Below the pieces are notes generated by a model. It ran no database searches and was not told the DNA's origin. It saw nothing but the letters and a program-made list of their open reading frames with translations. 64,000 nt of DNA, taken from positions 1 to 64,000 of the forward strand of contig JABJHA010000022.1 in the NCBI GenBank assembly GCA_018662005.1, given 5' to 3'. Source of the DNA: Rhodospirillaceae bacterium (lineage in GTDB: Bacteria > Pseudomonadota > Alphaproteobacteria > Rhodospirillales > JABHCV01). The first letter of the stretch is position 1. The number at the start of each line of letters is the position of its first letter. The translations under genes and the position numbers were made by a program. Positions 17,010-25,175 of this stretch are shown piece after piece.

Positions 17010-18425
17010 TTATGGCAAACGATCTGCAAGACGAAGGCTGGCTATTTTTTTGATTTGTTCAATCGCCATTTTATATTCGGCTTTCTGATCGTTTTGCAGG
17101 CGGCTTTCAAAGGCCGCGAGAATGTCATCCTTGTGCGCCCCCTTGATCGCCATGATGAAAGGGAAATTGAATCGCGCCTTGTAGGCGTCGTTAAGCTCGG
17201 TAAACCGGGCAACTTCCTTATCACTTAAATGGTCAAGACCTGCCGATGCCTGTTCATTGGTAGAATCCGGAGTTAAGGCTTTGGCCATTGCCAACTTGCC
17301 GGCCAGATCGGGGTGGGCGTTAATCAGGGCCAGTTTTTCATCTTCACTGGCGCTGTCCAGAACGGCGCTGAAAGCATCCATAATGCCGCCCGCTGTGTTG
17401 GCGCTTGCGCTCAATCCGGTGGCGTAGGCGCGCTGGGAGATCCACGGCGAATGCTCAAATATATCGGCAAAACATTGCACGAACTGAACTTCTGACATGC
17501 TCTCAGGCGTCAGGTTCTTTGGGGCGTGATTTACGAGCCAATGACGGGCAATGTCGCAGCGGCGGGCCAGCCAGACTTTTTCATGGCTCTCTACATAGTC
17601 AAGGAAGCGGGCCAGTGCGGCTGCCCGTCCGGGCCTTCCGGCAAGACGGCAATGCAGGCCAATGGACATCATTTTGGGCTGCCCGGCTTCACCTTCATCG
17701 TAAAGTACGTCGAAGGTATCCTTCAGATAGTTAAAGAACTGATCGCCTGAATTAAAACCCTGCGGTGTGGCGAAGCGCATATCATTGGCGTCCAGGGTAT
17801 AGGGAACGATCAGATGCGGACCCTTTGGACCATCTACCCAGTAAGGCAAATCGTCGGCATAGGAATCCGCCGAATACAACAGGCCACCCTGCTCCATCAC
17901 CAAATCAAGCGTGTTTTCTGAACTGCGGCCCGTATACCAACCAAATGGTTGAGCGCCGGTAAGGTTTTCATGGATGCGCAGGGCGTCAACCATGTGACTG
18001 CGCTCATCTTCTTTATCAAAATCCTTGTAGTCGATCCATTTCAGGCCATGGCTGGCAATTTCCCAACCGGACGTTTGCATGGCGGTGACGACATCAGCGT
18101 TCTTTTCAAGGGCGCTGGCAACCGCAAACACGGTTACCGGAATGGAACGCTCATTAAACATCCTTGCCAGGCGCCAGAATCCGGCACGACTGCCGTATTC
18201 GTAAATGCTTTCCATATTCATATGGCGTTGTCCCGGCCACGATGATGCGCCGACGATTTCCGACAGGAAAGCCTCTGAACCCTGGTCACCGTGCAGGATA
18301 TTATTTTCCCCGCCTTCTTCGTAGTTAATGACAAACTGCACGGCGATACGGGCGTCACCGGGCCATGCGGCAACCGGCGGCGTGGAACCATAGCCGATCA
18401 TGTCACGGGGATAATTATCGCTCAT
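17010..18425 (-). CDS. puuE: Fused allantoinase (PuuE type) and OHCU decarboxylase
   Basis: A 471-residue two-domain enzyme. Residues 1-300 are the metal-independent polysaccharide-deacetylase-fold allantoinase PuuE (YPRDMIGYGSTPPVAAWPG, then WEIASHGLKWIDY, then GWYTGRSSENT). Residues about 305-471 are 2-oxo-4-hydroxy-4-carboxy-5-ureidoimidazoline decarboxylase, with INAHPDLAGK carrying catalytic H371, then TNEQASAGLDHL and FPFIMAIKG. The fusion makes two consecutive ring steps, OHCU to allantoin to allantoate, in one chain. It is divergent from uraH, whose product is OHCU. The fusion is known in several proteobacteria. Confidence 0.94.
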   Translation of the reverse strand: MSDNYPRDMIGYGSTPPVAAWPGDARIAVQFVINYEEGGENNILHGDQGSEAFLSEIVGASSWPGQRHMNMESIYEYGSRAGFWRLARMFNERSIPVTVFAVASALEKNADVVTAMQTSGWEIASHGLKWIDYKDFDKEDERSHMVDALRIHENLTGAQPFGWYTGRSSENTLDLVMEQGGLLYSADSYADDLPYWVDGPKGPHLIVPYTLDANDMRFATPQGFNSGDQFFNYLKDTFDVLYDEGEAGQPKMMSIGLHCRLAGRPGRAAALARFLDYVESHEKVWLARRCDIARHWLVNHAPKNLTPESMSEVQFVQCFADIFEHSPWISQRAYATGLSASANTAGGIMDAFSAVLDSASEDEKLALINAHPDLAGKLAMAKALTPDSTNEQASAGLDHLSDKEVARFTELNDAYKARFNFPFIMAIKGAHKDDILAAFESRLQNDQKAEYKMAIEQIKKIASLRLADRLP

Positions 18426-18540
18426 TTATTTGCCTTGAATGCCTTACCTTAGAAACGCTAACAAGAAGTAGACATAAAATCCGGCTTCTCCATAGCCTTT
18501 GTTTTTTTGAAAGTGTTTTTATCATTTTGGAGCGTGCACC

Positions 18541-18915
18541 ATGAACGATGCCAAGTCCGCCGATGGTTTCCTGACGACACATGTCCTGGACACCATGTCC
18601 GGTCAACCGGCCCAGGGTGTACGAATTACCTTGCGCAGCACTGAACAGTTAAATGCTCCCCTTCTTGCCGATACAGTGACAAACACCGATGGACGCTGCG
18701 ACGCCCCGTTGCTTGAAGGCGAGGCTTTTCGTGCCGGCGGCTACCAGCTTGAATTTCACGCTGGCGACTATTTTCGGGCCAACAATGTTGATCTTGGCGA
18801 ACCGGCATTCCTGGATGTGGTGCCCTTGCGCTTCGGAATTTCCGATCCAACCTCACATTATCACGTGCCGCTGTTGATTTCCCCTTACGCCTTTTCGACT
18901 TACCGGGGCAGTTGA
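18541..18915 (+). CDS. uraH: 5-hydroxyisourate hydrolase
   Basis: A 124-residue transthyretin-fold enzyme that hydrolyses 5-hydroxyisourate to OHCU. Seen: LTTHVLDTMSGQPAQGVRI with the N-terminal catalytic histidine H14, and the C-terminal HYHVPLLISPYAFSTYRGS, whose YRGS ending is the family signature. No signal peptide, so it is cytosolic like the downstream enzymes. It reads away from the PuuE fusion gene across a 115-bp promoter region. Its 3' end overlaps the 3' end of the opposing LysR gene by 16 bp. Confidence 0.95.
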   Translation: MNDAKSADGFLTTHVLDTMSGQPAQGVRITLRSTEQLNAPLLADTVTNTDGRCDAPLLEGEAFRAGGYQLEFHAGDYFRANNVDLGEPAFLDVVPLRFGISDPTSHYHVPLLISPYAFSTYRGS

Positions 18916-19823
18916 TCAAGAGTGAGGCCGCCAAGGGCGTCGAGAATTCCGGTCTTGCATTCCTCAATCATGAATTCCGAGAACACCTTTACCTTCGAGG
19001 CCAGTAACCGGCGATGGGGGTACAGGACGGCCAGGTCCACAGGTTCGGGCGGAGTATCCAGCAACAATGGAACAAGAGCGCCGGAACGCAGGTGCTCTGC
19101 CACTTCAAACAGTGGCTTCAAAACAATGCCCATGCCGTCAAGCGCCCAGGCAGTCAACAGGTCACCATCGTCGGCATCGAATGATCCACTGACCGGCAAT
19201 TTGGATTTACCAAGAACCCACTTGGATTGATATTCACCGGAAAATCTTAACAGCAGGCATTCATGATCGAGCAAATCTTCAGGCTTGGATGGTTTGCCCT
19301 TTTTTTCCAGATATTCAGGCGATGCGCAGACAAGACGCTGGCAGTTGAGAATTTTACGCATGGTCAGGCTTGAATCCCGCATCCCTGAAAGCCGGATGGC
19401 GACATCGACGCCTTCCTTCATCAGGTCAAGTCGATGATCAGAAAGCCTGAGCCAGATCGTAATTTCAGGAAAAGCATCGTGAAATCTGGGAATCGATTTG
19501 GACAAAATACGCCTGCCTAGCCCAAGCGGCGCTGTAACCCTGAGCGACCCTCTTGGCCTGGCGCCTGCTTCGACGACGCTTGCCTCGGCCTCTTCAAGGG
19601 CGCGCAGAACACCCTGACAGCCTTCGTAATACAAGGTTCCGTGCTCTGTTGGCTGCAACCTTCGGGTCGTGCGGTTAAAAAGCCTGACCCCTAGATGCTT
19701 TTCCAGCTCCTTGATGCGGTGGCTCGCGACGGCCGCGGAAATGCGCAAATCCCTACCCGCAGCCGATAAACTGCCCAGTTCAATAACACGAACAAATACA
19801 TTGATTTTTTTCAGCAAAGACAT
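18900..19823 (-). CDS. LysR-family transcriptional regulator of the purine cluster
   Basis: A 307-residue regulator from ATG 19823; upstream ATG 19976 would run 51 residues of non-family sequence through the puuD promoter. The N-terminal winged HTH reads FVRVIELGSLSAAGRDLRIS, AVASHRIKELEKHLGVRLFNRT, RRLQPTEHG. The C-terminal two-lobe sensor follows (GSLRVTAPLGLG, then SGMRDSSLTMRKILNCQRLVCASPEYL). It is transcribed divergently from puuD with 139 bp between them, the classical LysR arrangement. The inferred targets are puuD and perhaps uraH and the xdh promoter; the inducer may be urate or an ureide. Confidence 0.9.
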   Translation of the reverse strand: MSLLKKINVFVRVIELGSLSAAGRDLRISAAVASHRIKELEKHLGVRLFNRTTRRLQPTEHGTLYYEGCQGVLRALEEAEASVVEAGARPRGSLRVTAPLGLGRRILSKSIPRFHDAFPEITIWLRLSDHRLDLMKEGVDVAIRLSGMRDSSLTMRKILNCQRLVCASPEYLEKKGKPSKPEDLLDHECLLLRFSGEYQSKWVLGKSKLPVSGSFDADDGDLLTAWALDGMGIVLKPLFEVAEHLRSGALVPLLLDTPPEPVDLAVLYPHRRLLASKVKVFSEFMIEECKTGILDALGGLTLDQLPR

Positions 19824-19962
19824 CTGTAATAGCCCGAATAAACAAAATTGATCTTTCGGATTTTTTTGAAGGTAATACGAAAAGAGCAGTAGTTCATTGA
19901 AAATCTTTTCCCGGCTAATATGCTGAAATATACAAATCTGAAAAACTTGGGAGTTTAAGTGA

Positions 19963-21141
19963 ATGGACGTGATCATCTGGGACTGGTTGAGCTACGCCGT
20001 TCGCTTTGTCCACGTCATCACCGGAATTGCCTGGATTGGCTCGTCATTCTATTTCATTGCCATGGATTTGGGCCTTCGCAAACGAGATGGAATGGTCGAA
20101 GGCGTCGGCGGTGAAGCCTGGCAAGTTCATGGCGGCGGCTTTTACTTTATTCAAAAATACATGACCGCCCCTGACTCCATGCCCGCAGACCTGACCTGGT
20201 TCAAATGGGAATCCTACATGACCTGGCTTTCAGGTTTTTTCCTGCTTTTCATGGTCTATTACGTCGGGGCGGAGCTGTTTTTAATCGATTCATCTGTTTT
20301 GGATATTTCAGTCCTTCAGGCCAGCGTCATCGGCCTGGCCGGGCTCGCCGGTGGCTGGCTGGTTTACGATCTGTTGTGCCGGTCAGCCCTTGGCCAAAAA
20401 GACATGCTGTTGCTGGCCGTGCTGTTTGTCTTTGTCGTCGCCGCCGGATGGGCATTTACACAAGCCTTTTCAGGGCGTGGCGCCTTCGTCCACATTGGCG
20501 CCCTGATTGCGTCAATCATGACCGGCAACGTGTTTTTCATCATTATTCCCAATCAGAAAAAAGTCGTCGCCGATTTACTGGCTGGCAAGACCCCGGACCC
20601 AAATCTGGGAAAACAGGCCAAGCAGCGTTCAACCCATAACAATTATCTGACCTTGCCGGTGTTGTTCATGATGCTGTCGAGCCACAACCCGCTTGCTTTC
20701 GCAAGTCAGTGGAACTGGGTCATCGTTGCTTTTGTTTTGGCTGCGGGGGCCTTGATCAGGCATTTCTTTAACACAATGCACGCCCATAAGGATCGCCCGT
20801 GGTGGAGCCTGATTGTGGCGGCTGTCTGTTTTGTCGTGATTATCTGGCTTTCGTCGTTTTCACCGGCCGATGAAATTGAGCAAAGCAACAGTGACAGTGA
20901 AGCCGTCTATGAACTGGTTATGGAGCGCTGCGCCATGTGCCACGCGGCTGAACCCGGATGGGACGGCATGGCGGGACCACCAAATGGTATCGTTCTGGAA
21001 ACACCAGAAGATATCGAGCGTCAGGCGCAGTTGATCTATCTACAGGCAGGCCGCTCCACGGCCATGCCCCCGGGAAGCGTCATCGAGCTTGAAGCCGAAG
21101 AACGCGCCCAGATTGTCGCGTGGTATGAAGCCAGGCCCTGA
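19963..21141 (+). CDS. puuD: Urate hydroxylase PuuD with C-terminal cytochrome c domain
   Basis: A 392-residue inner-membrane enzyme oxidising urate to 5-hydroxyisourate. About eight membrane segments span residues 1-300, with the signature WLSYAVRFVHVITGIAWIGSSFY and QVHGGGFYFIQKY near the N-terminus. Residues about 313-392 are a periplasmic class I cytochrome c with CAMCH (C323, C326, H327) and a methionine ligand in STAMPPGS. The haem passes electrons to the respiratory chain instead of producing peroxide, unlike uricase. The start at ATG 19963 is well supported by the family N-terminus. It converges with the phosphoribosyltransferase gene. Confidence 0.94.
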   Translation: MDVIIWDWLSYAVRFVHVITGIAWIGSSFYFIAMDLGLRKRDGMVEGVGGEAWQVHGGGFYFIQKYMTAPDSMPADLTWFKWESYMTWLSGFFLLFMVYYVGAELFLIDSSVLDISVLQASVIGLAGLAGGWLVYDLLCRSALGQKDMLLLAVLFVFVVAAGWAFTQAFSGRGAFVHIGALIASIMTGNVFFIIIPNQKKVVADLLAGKTPDPNLGKQAKQRSTHNNYLTLPVLFMMLSSHNPLAFASQWNWVIVAFVLAAGALIRHFFNTMHAHKDRPWWSLIVAAVCFVVIIWLSSFSPADEIEQSNSDSEAVYELVMERCAMCHAAEPGWDGMAGPPNGIVLETPEDIERQAQLIYLQAGRSTAMPPGSVIELEAEERAQIVAWYEARP

Positions 21142-21144
21142 GTT

Positions 21145-21699
21145 TCAGCTGGATCCGTCTTTAAGGGCCACCGGTTTGCTGGCGGCCACTTCCGCTTCAG
21201 TCAGGCCCTGCAGTTCGTGCGGGAAAACGAGCCACTCTTCTGTTTCGTGAATGAAGTAATCGGGAACGCAGTCGACGACCCGCTTGCCCGGTTTGTAATA
21301 GACTGTAGCGGTACGGATCGTTTGCGGGGCGTTACGTCTTGAATCTACAGCAATCCTGTCCATCACTGCCTGGATACTACGACCGGAATCAAAGACATCA
21401 TCAACGATCAGCAGTGAGTCCTCGGCGTTGACGTTCTCGATAATATAGTGAAGGCCATGGACGCGAACCTCATCGCGCTGATCTTCGATCCCGTCGTAGG
21501 AGGAAGTACGGATGGAAATATGATCCGATGGAAAGCCCTTGTATTTGAGCAACTCCTGTACGGCTATGCCGACCGGGGTGCCGCCGCGCCAAATACCAAT
21601 GATATAGTTTGGATGAAATCCTGACTCGATAATCCTGTGGCCGAGCAAGAAAGAATCATCCAGCAATTGCTGAGCCGTAATAAATATTTTCTCGCCCAT
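21145..21699 (-). CDS. Purine phosphoribosyltransferase (Gpt/Hpt type)
   Basis: A 184-residue type I phosphoribosyltransferase. The PRPP loop is LLIVDDVFDSGRS (97-109), and GIWRGGTPVG (35-44) is the PPi loop typical of xanthine/hypoxanthine-guanine enzymes. It would salvage xanthine, hypoxanthine or guanine to nucleotides, competing with catabolism by XdhAB. It ends 3 bp from the puuD stop on the opposite strand. The base preference cannot be read with confidence; context favours xanthine or hypoxanthine. Confidence 0.85.
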   Translation of the reverse strand: MGEKIFITAQQLLDDSFLLGHRIIESGFHPNYIIGIWRGGTPVGIAVQELLKYKGFPSDHISIRTSSYDGIEDQRDEVRVHGLHYIIENVNAEDSLLIVDDVFDSGRSIQAVMDRIAVDSRRNAPQTIRTATVYYKPGKRVVDCVPDYFIHETEEWLVFPHELQGLTEAEVAASKPVALKDGSS

Positions 21700-21838
21700 C
21701 TGTCATCCCCTGAACATGTATAGCCAACGCTAACATCGTTGATAGCGGATAAACAAGATATCAGCTTTCAATATTAAATCGTCAGCGTATATGATAATAG
21801 TTCTCAACTTCTTTTAATGGGGCGGAAACAGTTTTTTT

Positions 21839-23065
21839 ATGAATACCCCTGAAACAGAACCGGTTTACCGATGGGTGATTGTTTTTGCCTCGGCCATTAT
21901 GTTGGCTGTCAGCATGGGTATGATGGTCAACGGTTTTTCGGCATTCCTGATCCCCTTAAATGATGAATTCGGCTGGCAACGCGGTTCGGTTTCGTTGATT
22001 AACCTGGCTGGCCTGATGGGATTGGCGCTGGGCGGTATTGTCATGGGCCGGATTGCTGATCGCACATCAACACGCCGTGTTTGTCTGCTTGGCGCAGTCG
22101 TTATGGGGCTGTCTGTCGTTGCCGCCTCGCAAGCACAGGAGTTGTGGCAATTTTATCTGCTGTTTTTCCTTGCCGGCTTCCTGGGTGCGGGTTCTCTATT
22201 CACGCCACTGATCGCCAATACCGGAAACTGGTTTAAAACCGGCGCAGGGTTGGCCATCGGCATTGCCTCAGCCGGTCAGGCTTTGGGACAAGGCGCTGTC
22301 CCCTTTGGTATCGCCATCCTGATTAGCAACATGGGATGGCGGGATGCCTTGATGACCATGGGGATGATCACGCTGGCTGTGCTCATTCCTTTGGCCATAC
22401 TGATCAGGCAGCCACCCAAAACTCCACAACAGATAAACCCAGGCGCTGACACAACCGACGATCAGTCACCTGTTCCCTTACCTGCCAACGCGGTTGTTGC
22501 ATGGCTCGGTCTGGCGGTGCTGTTTTGCTGTATCTGCATGTCGGTGCCATTGATGCACTTGTTGCCGCTGATCCATGATCGCGGATTTTCACTGGAAGAA
22601 GCAGGCAGTGTAGTCTTTGTGATGATGGTGGTGGCAATCCTGGGCCGGGTGGCCTTTGGCAAACTGGCCGACATGATCGGGGCAATCAGGGCTTATTGGA
22701 TTGCCTCGTGCTGGCAAACCGTCATGGTCTTTGGCTTCATCCAGATTGAATCCCTCGACAGCTTTTACATTTACGCTGTTATTTACGGCTTTGGATACGC
22801 TGGCGTTATGACCGGAGTTCTGATTTGTGTGCGTGTTTTGACACCGCTTGCGCGCCGCGCTTCGGCCCTTGGCATTGTCACCCTGTTTGGCTGGCTTGGT
22901 CACGCCATAGGCGGCTATCAAGGTGGTTACTTCTTCGATATAAGCGGCGATTACACACTGACTTATGCCAACGCGGCTTTTGCCGGTGTTATCAACCTGA
23001 TTATCGTGACATCCCTATACGTTACGATCACGCGCAGACGCGCCGCGCTTGCATTCGTCGAATAA
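21839..23065 (+). CDS. MFS transporter, monocarboxylate/OFA-like
   Basis: A 408-residue major facilitator with 12 predicted membrane segments. Loop 2-3 carries GRIADRTSTRR, the A motif, and loop 8-9 has GKLADMIGAIRAYW, its repeat in the second half. FGWQRGSVSLIN after helix 1 is typical of the oxalate/formate and monocarboxylate group. It starts 139 bp from the divergent phosphoribosyltransferase gene and is followed by an EthD-family gene. Substrate is unknown; an organic acid fits the family. Confidence 0.82.
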   Translation: MNTPETEPVYRWVIVFASAIMLAVSMGMMVNGFSAFLIPLNDEFGWQRGSVSLINLAGLMGLALGGIVMGRIADRTSTRRVCLLGAVVMGLSVVAASQAQELWQFYLLFFLAGFLGAGSLFTPLIANTGNWFKTGAGLAIGIASAGQALGQGAVPFGIAILISNMGWRDALMTMGMITLAVLIPLAILIRQPPKTPQQINPGADTTDDQSPVPLPANAVVAWLGLAVLFCCICMSVPLMHLLPLIHDRGFSLEEAGSVVFVMMVVAILGRVAFGKLADMIGAIRAYWIASCWQTVMVFGFIQIESLDSFYIYAVIYGFGYAGVMTGVLICVRVLTPLARRASALGIVTLFGWLGHAIGGYQGGYFFDISGDYTLTYANAAFAGVINLIIVTSLYVTITRRRAALAFVE

Positions 23066-23120
23066 AATAATGATGTGTCATAAAAGCATCAATATAACTT
23101 TCAACAGAGAGGATGAGTAA

Positions 23121-23435
23121 ATGGCTATTACCGTAACAGTTTCATACCCCAATACGCCCGGTTCCCGCTTTGATATGGATTACTATCTGGGTGCCCACTT
23201 CGATTTGGTCGGTAAATTGTGGGGCCATAAATTATTAAGCGCCCGCGCCATCAAGGGAATAGGCACACCCGACCCCGATACACCGGCCCCAAATCAGGTG
23301 GTCGCGATCCTTGAACTTGAAAGTGTTGAAGACTTACAAGCCCTTATCGCTGAGCATGGCGATGAAGTTCTTGGTGATATCCCAAACTTTACAGACGTCA
23401 GCCCGGCCATTCAAATTAGCGAAAACCTGGGTTAA
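23121..23435 (+). CDS. EthD-family small protein
   Basis: A 104-residue ferredoxin-like dimeric alpha-beta barrel protein. VSYPNTPGSRFDMDYYLGAHFDLVGKLWG contains the EthD pattern of a tyrosine-rich YxxxH motif after an N-terminal strand. The C-terminal IPNFTDVSPAIQIS is also typical. EthD proteins are found near oxidation operons, but their chemistry is mostly undefined. It has a good GAGAGG ribosome site and lies 55 bp after the MFS gene, with a short terminator after it. Confidence 0.85.
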   Translation: MAITVTVSYPNTPGSRFDMDYYLGAHFDLVGKLWGHKLLSARAIKGIGTPDPDTPAPNQVVAILELESVEDLQALIAEHGDEVLGDIPNFTDVSPAIQISENLG

Positions 23436-23436
23436 A

Positions 23437-23457
23437 AGCTCCCATTCGGAGTTTTTT
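23437..23457 (+). terminator. Weak intrinsic terminator after the EthD gene
   Basis: A short stem AGCTCC/GGAGTT (one G-U pair) with loop CATTC and a following run of six T (23452-23457), directly after the EthD stop codon. Confidence 0.45.
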
Positions 23458-23536
23458 GCTGCGTCATGGAACTTTTTCCTTATCCCCTGCGTCTATACCC
23501 CTAAGCCCATGGAAGTTAGATGCAAAAAAAGGATAA

Positions 23537-23641
23537 ATGAACGTGACATACGCAACCACACACCCCAGACCAGGAATGCTGGCCGTCGCTATCGCCATGC
23601 TGATTGTTTGTGCGCGCCAGTTGACCGGTTCGAGCCGGTAA
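23537..23641 (+). CDS. Possible 34-residue hydrophobic peptide
   Basis: ATG 23537 follows AAAAGGA at good spacing. The product starts MNVTYATTH and has one hydrophobic stretch (GMLAVAIAMLIVCA), then a short basic end. It ends 6 bp before the stop of the opposing deacetylase gene. It may be a small membrane peptide, the stub of a decayed transporter gene, or chance. No family recognised. Confidence 0.25.
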   Translation: MNVTYATTHPRPGMLAVAIAMLIVCARQLTGSSR

Positions 23642-23647
23642 GGTGCT

Positions 23648-24688
23648 TTAGCTGTTTACAACTTTGTGGGCATCAAGAAACCCGCCAAGGAAACTTTTTA
23701 GATTTTCGCCAAGTTCCGGACAAAGATAACCACCCTCCTGAACAATAATGGTTGGCAGGCCAAGCCCGGCACATGCCGTAGCGATTTGCGAAAAACCGGG
23801 CGTGGTCACAGCCAGGCCGCCAAAGGGATCACCCTCAAAGGCATCAAGGCCAAGCGCCACAACCAGCACATCCGCCCCGAAATCACAAACCCGTTGAAGG
23901 CCAACTGAAAGCGCCTTCTGAAAAACATCGTCACCAGAGCCACGCGGAATTGGCACATTAAGATTGCTGCCCTGCCCGTCCCCGGCTCCGCGTTCCTGGG
24001 CATGTCCCCAAAAGAACGGATAGTAGCGTTCCGGGTCGGCGTGCACAGAAACGGTCAAGACATCACTGCGGTTATAGAAAACGCCCTGGGTGCCGTTTCC
24101 ATGGTGCAGATCAACATCGACAATCGCCGGACGCAGACCTGTGCTCAAGCAACGCTGGGCGGCGATGGCCGTATTGTTCAAAAAGCAAAATCCCCCCGCC
24201 ATGTCAGGAAAGGCATGGTGGCCCGGCGGACGGCACAACGCATAGGCAGATGTATCGCCCTTGATAATCTGATCGGCCGCCGTCACCGCGCTCTGGGCGG
24301 CCCAGTAGGCGGAGTGCCAGGTTTGATCGGAAATCGGACAGGACGTATCGGTCATGTGATAGCCCGCCTGACCAACGGCAGATTTAGGATAACCGGCGTT
24401 GCGACGATCCGGGTGAATATTGGGAATAACTTCTTCAGAACCGCCCTCGATACGCTGCCAGCGCACATAAATATTTTTCAGGAACGTCAGGTATTCACTT
24501 GAGTGAATGGCTGCAATAGGTGCCATTTTGTTATCGACAGGCGAGAGGACCTCAAGCCCCAATTCAGCCCCGCCGGCAAGCAAGGCGTCAATGCGCCCGG
24601 GGACTTCAGGATTTGCCCGCAGCGCGCCGCTTGAAAGAAAATGCTTCGGGTCGTGGAGGCGCTGGTCTTCGTGAAAGATAATTTTCAT
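23648..24688 (-). CDS. Histone-deacetylase-family amidohydrolase (acetylpolyamine amidohydrolase-like)
   Basis: A 346-residue zinc deacetylase of the AphA/HDAC class II group. Catalytic dyad PPGHHAF (H157, H158); zinc ligands in DVDLHHGNG (D193, H195) and GLDAFEGDP (D282); transition-state tyrosine in EGGYL (Y321). Length and spacing match bacterial acetylpolyamine amidohydrolase, which removes acetyl from N-acetylated diamines and acetylated omega-amino compounds. It overlaps the GNAT gene by 4 bp and ends a five-gene operon. In this context 4-acetamidobutyrate, its CoA ester or an N-acetyl diamine is a likely substrate. Pairing an acetylase and a deacetylase in one operon implies a protect-then-release logic. 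Confidence 0.88.
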   Translation of the reverse strand: MKIIFHEDQRLHDPKHFLSSGALRANPEVPGRIDALLAGGAELGLEVLSPVDNKMAPIAAIHSSEYLTFLKNIYVRWQRIEGGSEEVIPNIHPDRRNAGYPKSAVGQAGYHMTDTSCPISDQTWHSAYWAAQSAVTAADQIIKGDTSAYALCRPPGHHAFPDMAGGFCFLNNTAIAAQRCLSTGLRPAIVDVDLHHGNGTQGVFYNRSDVLTVSVHADPERYYPFFWGHAQERGAGDGQGSNLNVPIPRGSGDDVFQKALSVGLQRVCDFGADVLVVALGLDAFEGDPFGGLAVTTPGFSQIATACAGLGLPTIIVQEGGYLCPELGENLKSFLGGFLDAHKVVNS

Positions 24689-25170
24689 ACCTGATCCCTT
24701 AATTTCGTAAATGCAGCACCTTCTAATGCCACAGGACGTTCCCTGTCGTCACCCTCGAAACCCAAGCGTCGATAAAATTCTGTGGCTGTCGAATTATCGG
24801 CATAGACGGTCAGTTTCAAAAATTCGGCTTGCCACTCATGAGCCGCGTGCTTAATCGCCGCAACCAAAAGATTGACACCGAGCCCCTGCCCGCGAGCCTG
24901 ACCCGCGACCCATAGATCCTGAACATAAACACCGGATTTTCCACGGGTTGTTGAGAAGATCGGGAAAAACAAGGCCAACCCCACATTCTGTCCAGCAGAT
25001 TCGGCAATCAGACTTTGCAAAATTGGTTTATCGCCAAAGCCATGACGCCGGATCGCCTCGACGTCACACGAGAATGCATCACTGTCCCCGATCTCGTCCG
25101 CCAGTTGTTTGAGCATTGTCGTTATGGCCGCAGCATCTTCGCTTCGTGCGAGCCTGATTTTTATATCCAT
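24685..25170 (-). CDS. GNAT N-acetyltransferase, diamine-acetyltransferase-like
   Basis: A 161-residue GCN5-related acetyltransferase. Motif A is ARGQGLGVNLL (acetyl-CoA pyrophosphate loop), preceded by TTRGKSGVYVQDLWV, which resembles the WxGKxxYLED strand of spermidine/diamine acetyltransferases. The C-terminal ADNSTATEFYRRLGF is the usual motif B end. It starts 5 bp after the BKACE stop and overlaps the deacetylase start by 4 bp. The predicted acceptor is a terminal amino group of a small diamine or diamino acid; the resemblance is from reading, not alignment. Confidence 0.82.
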   Translation of the reverse strand: MDIKIRLARSEDAAAITTMLKQLADEIGDSDAFSCDVEAIRRHGFGDKPILQSLIAESAGQNVGLALFFPIFSTTRGKSGVYVQDLWVAGQARGQGLGVNLLVAAIKHAAHEWQAEFLKLTVYADNSTATEFYRRLGFEGDDRERPVALEGAAFTKLRDQV

Positions 25171-25175
25171 AGCCT

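Noticed and set aside
19824-19976. 51-residue N-terminal extension of the LysR regulator
   Set aside because: It would cross the whole puuD promoter and into the puuD start. LysR proteins begin close to their HTH.
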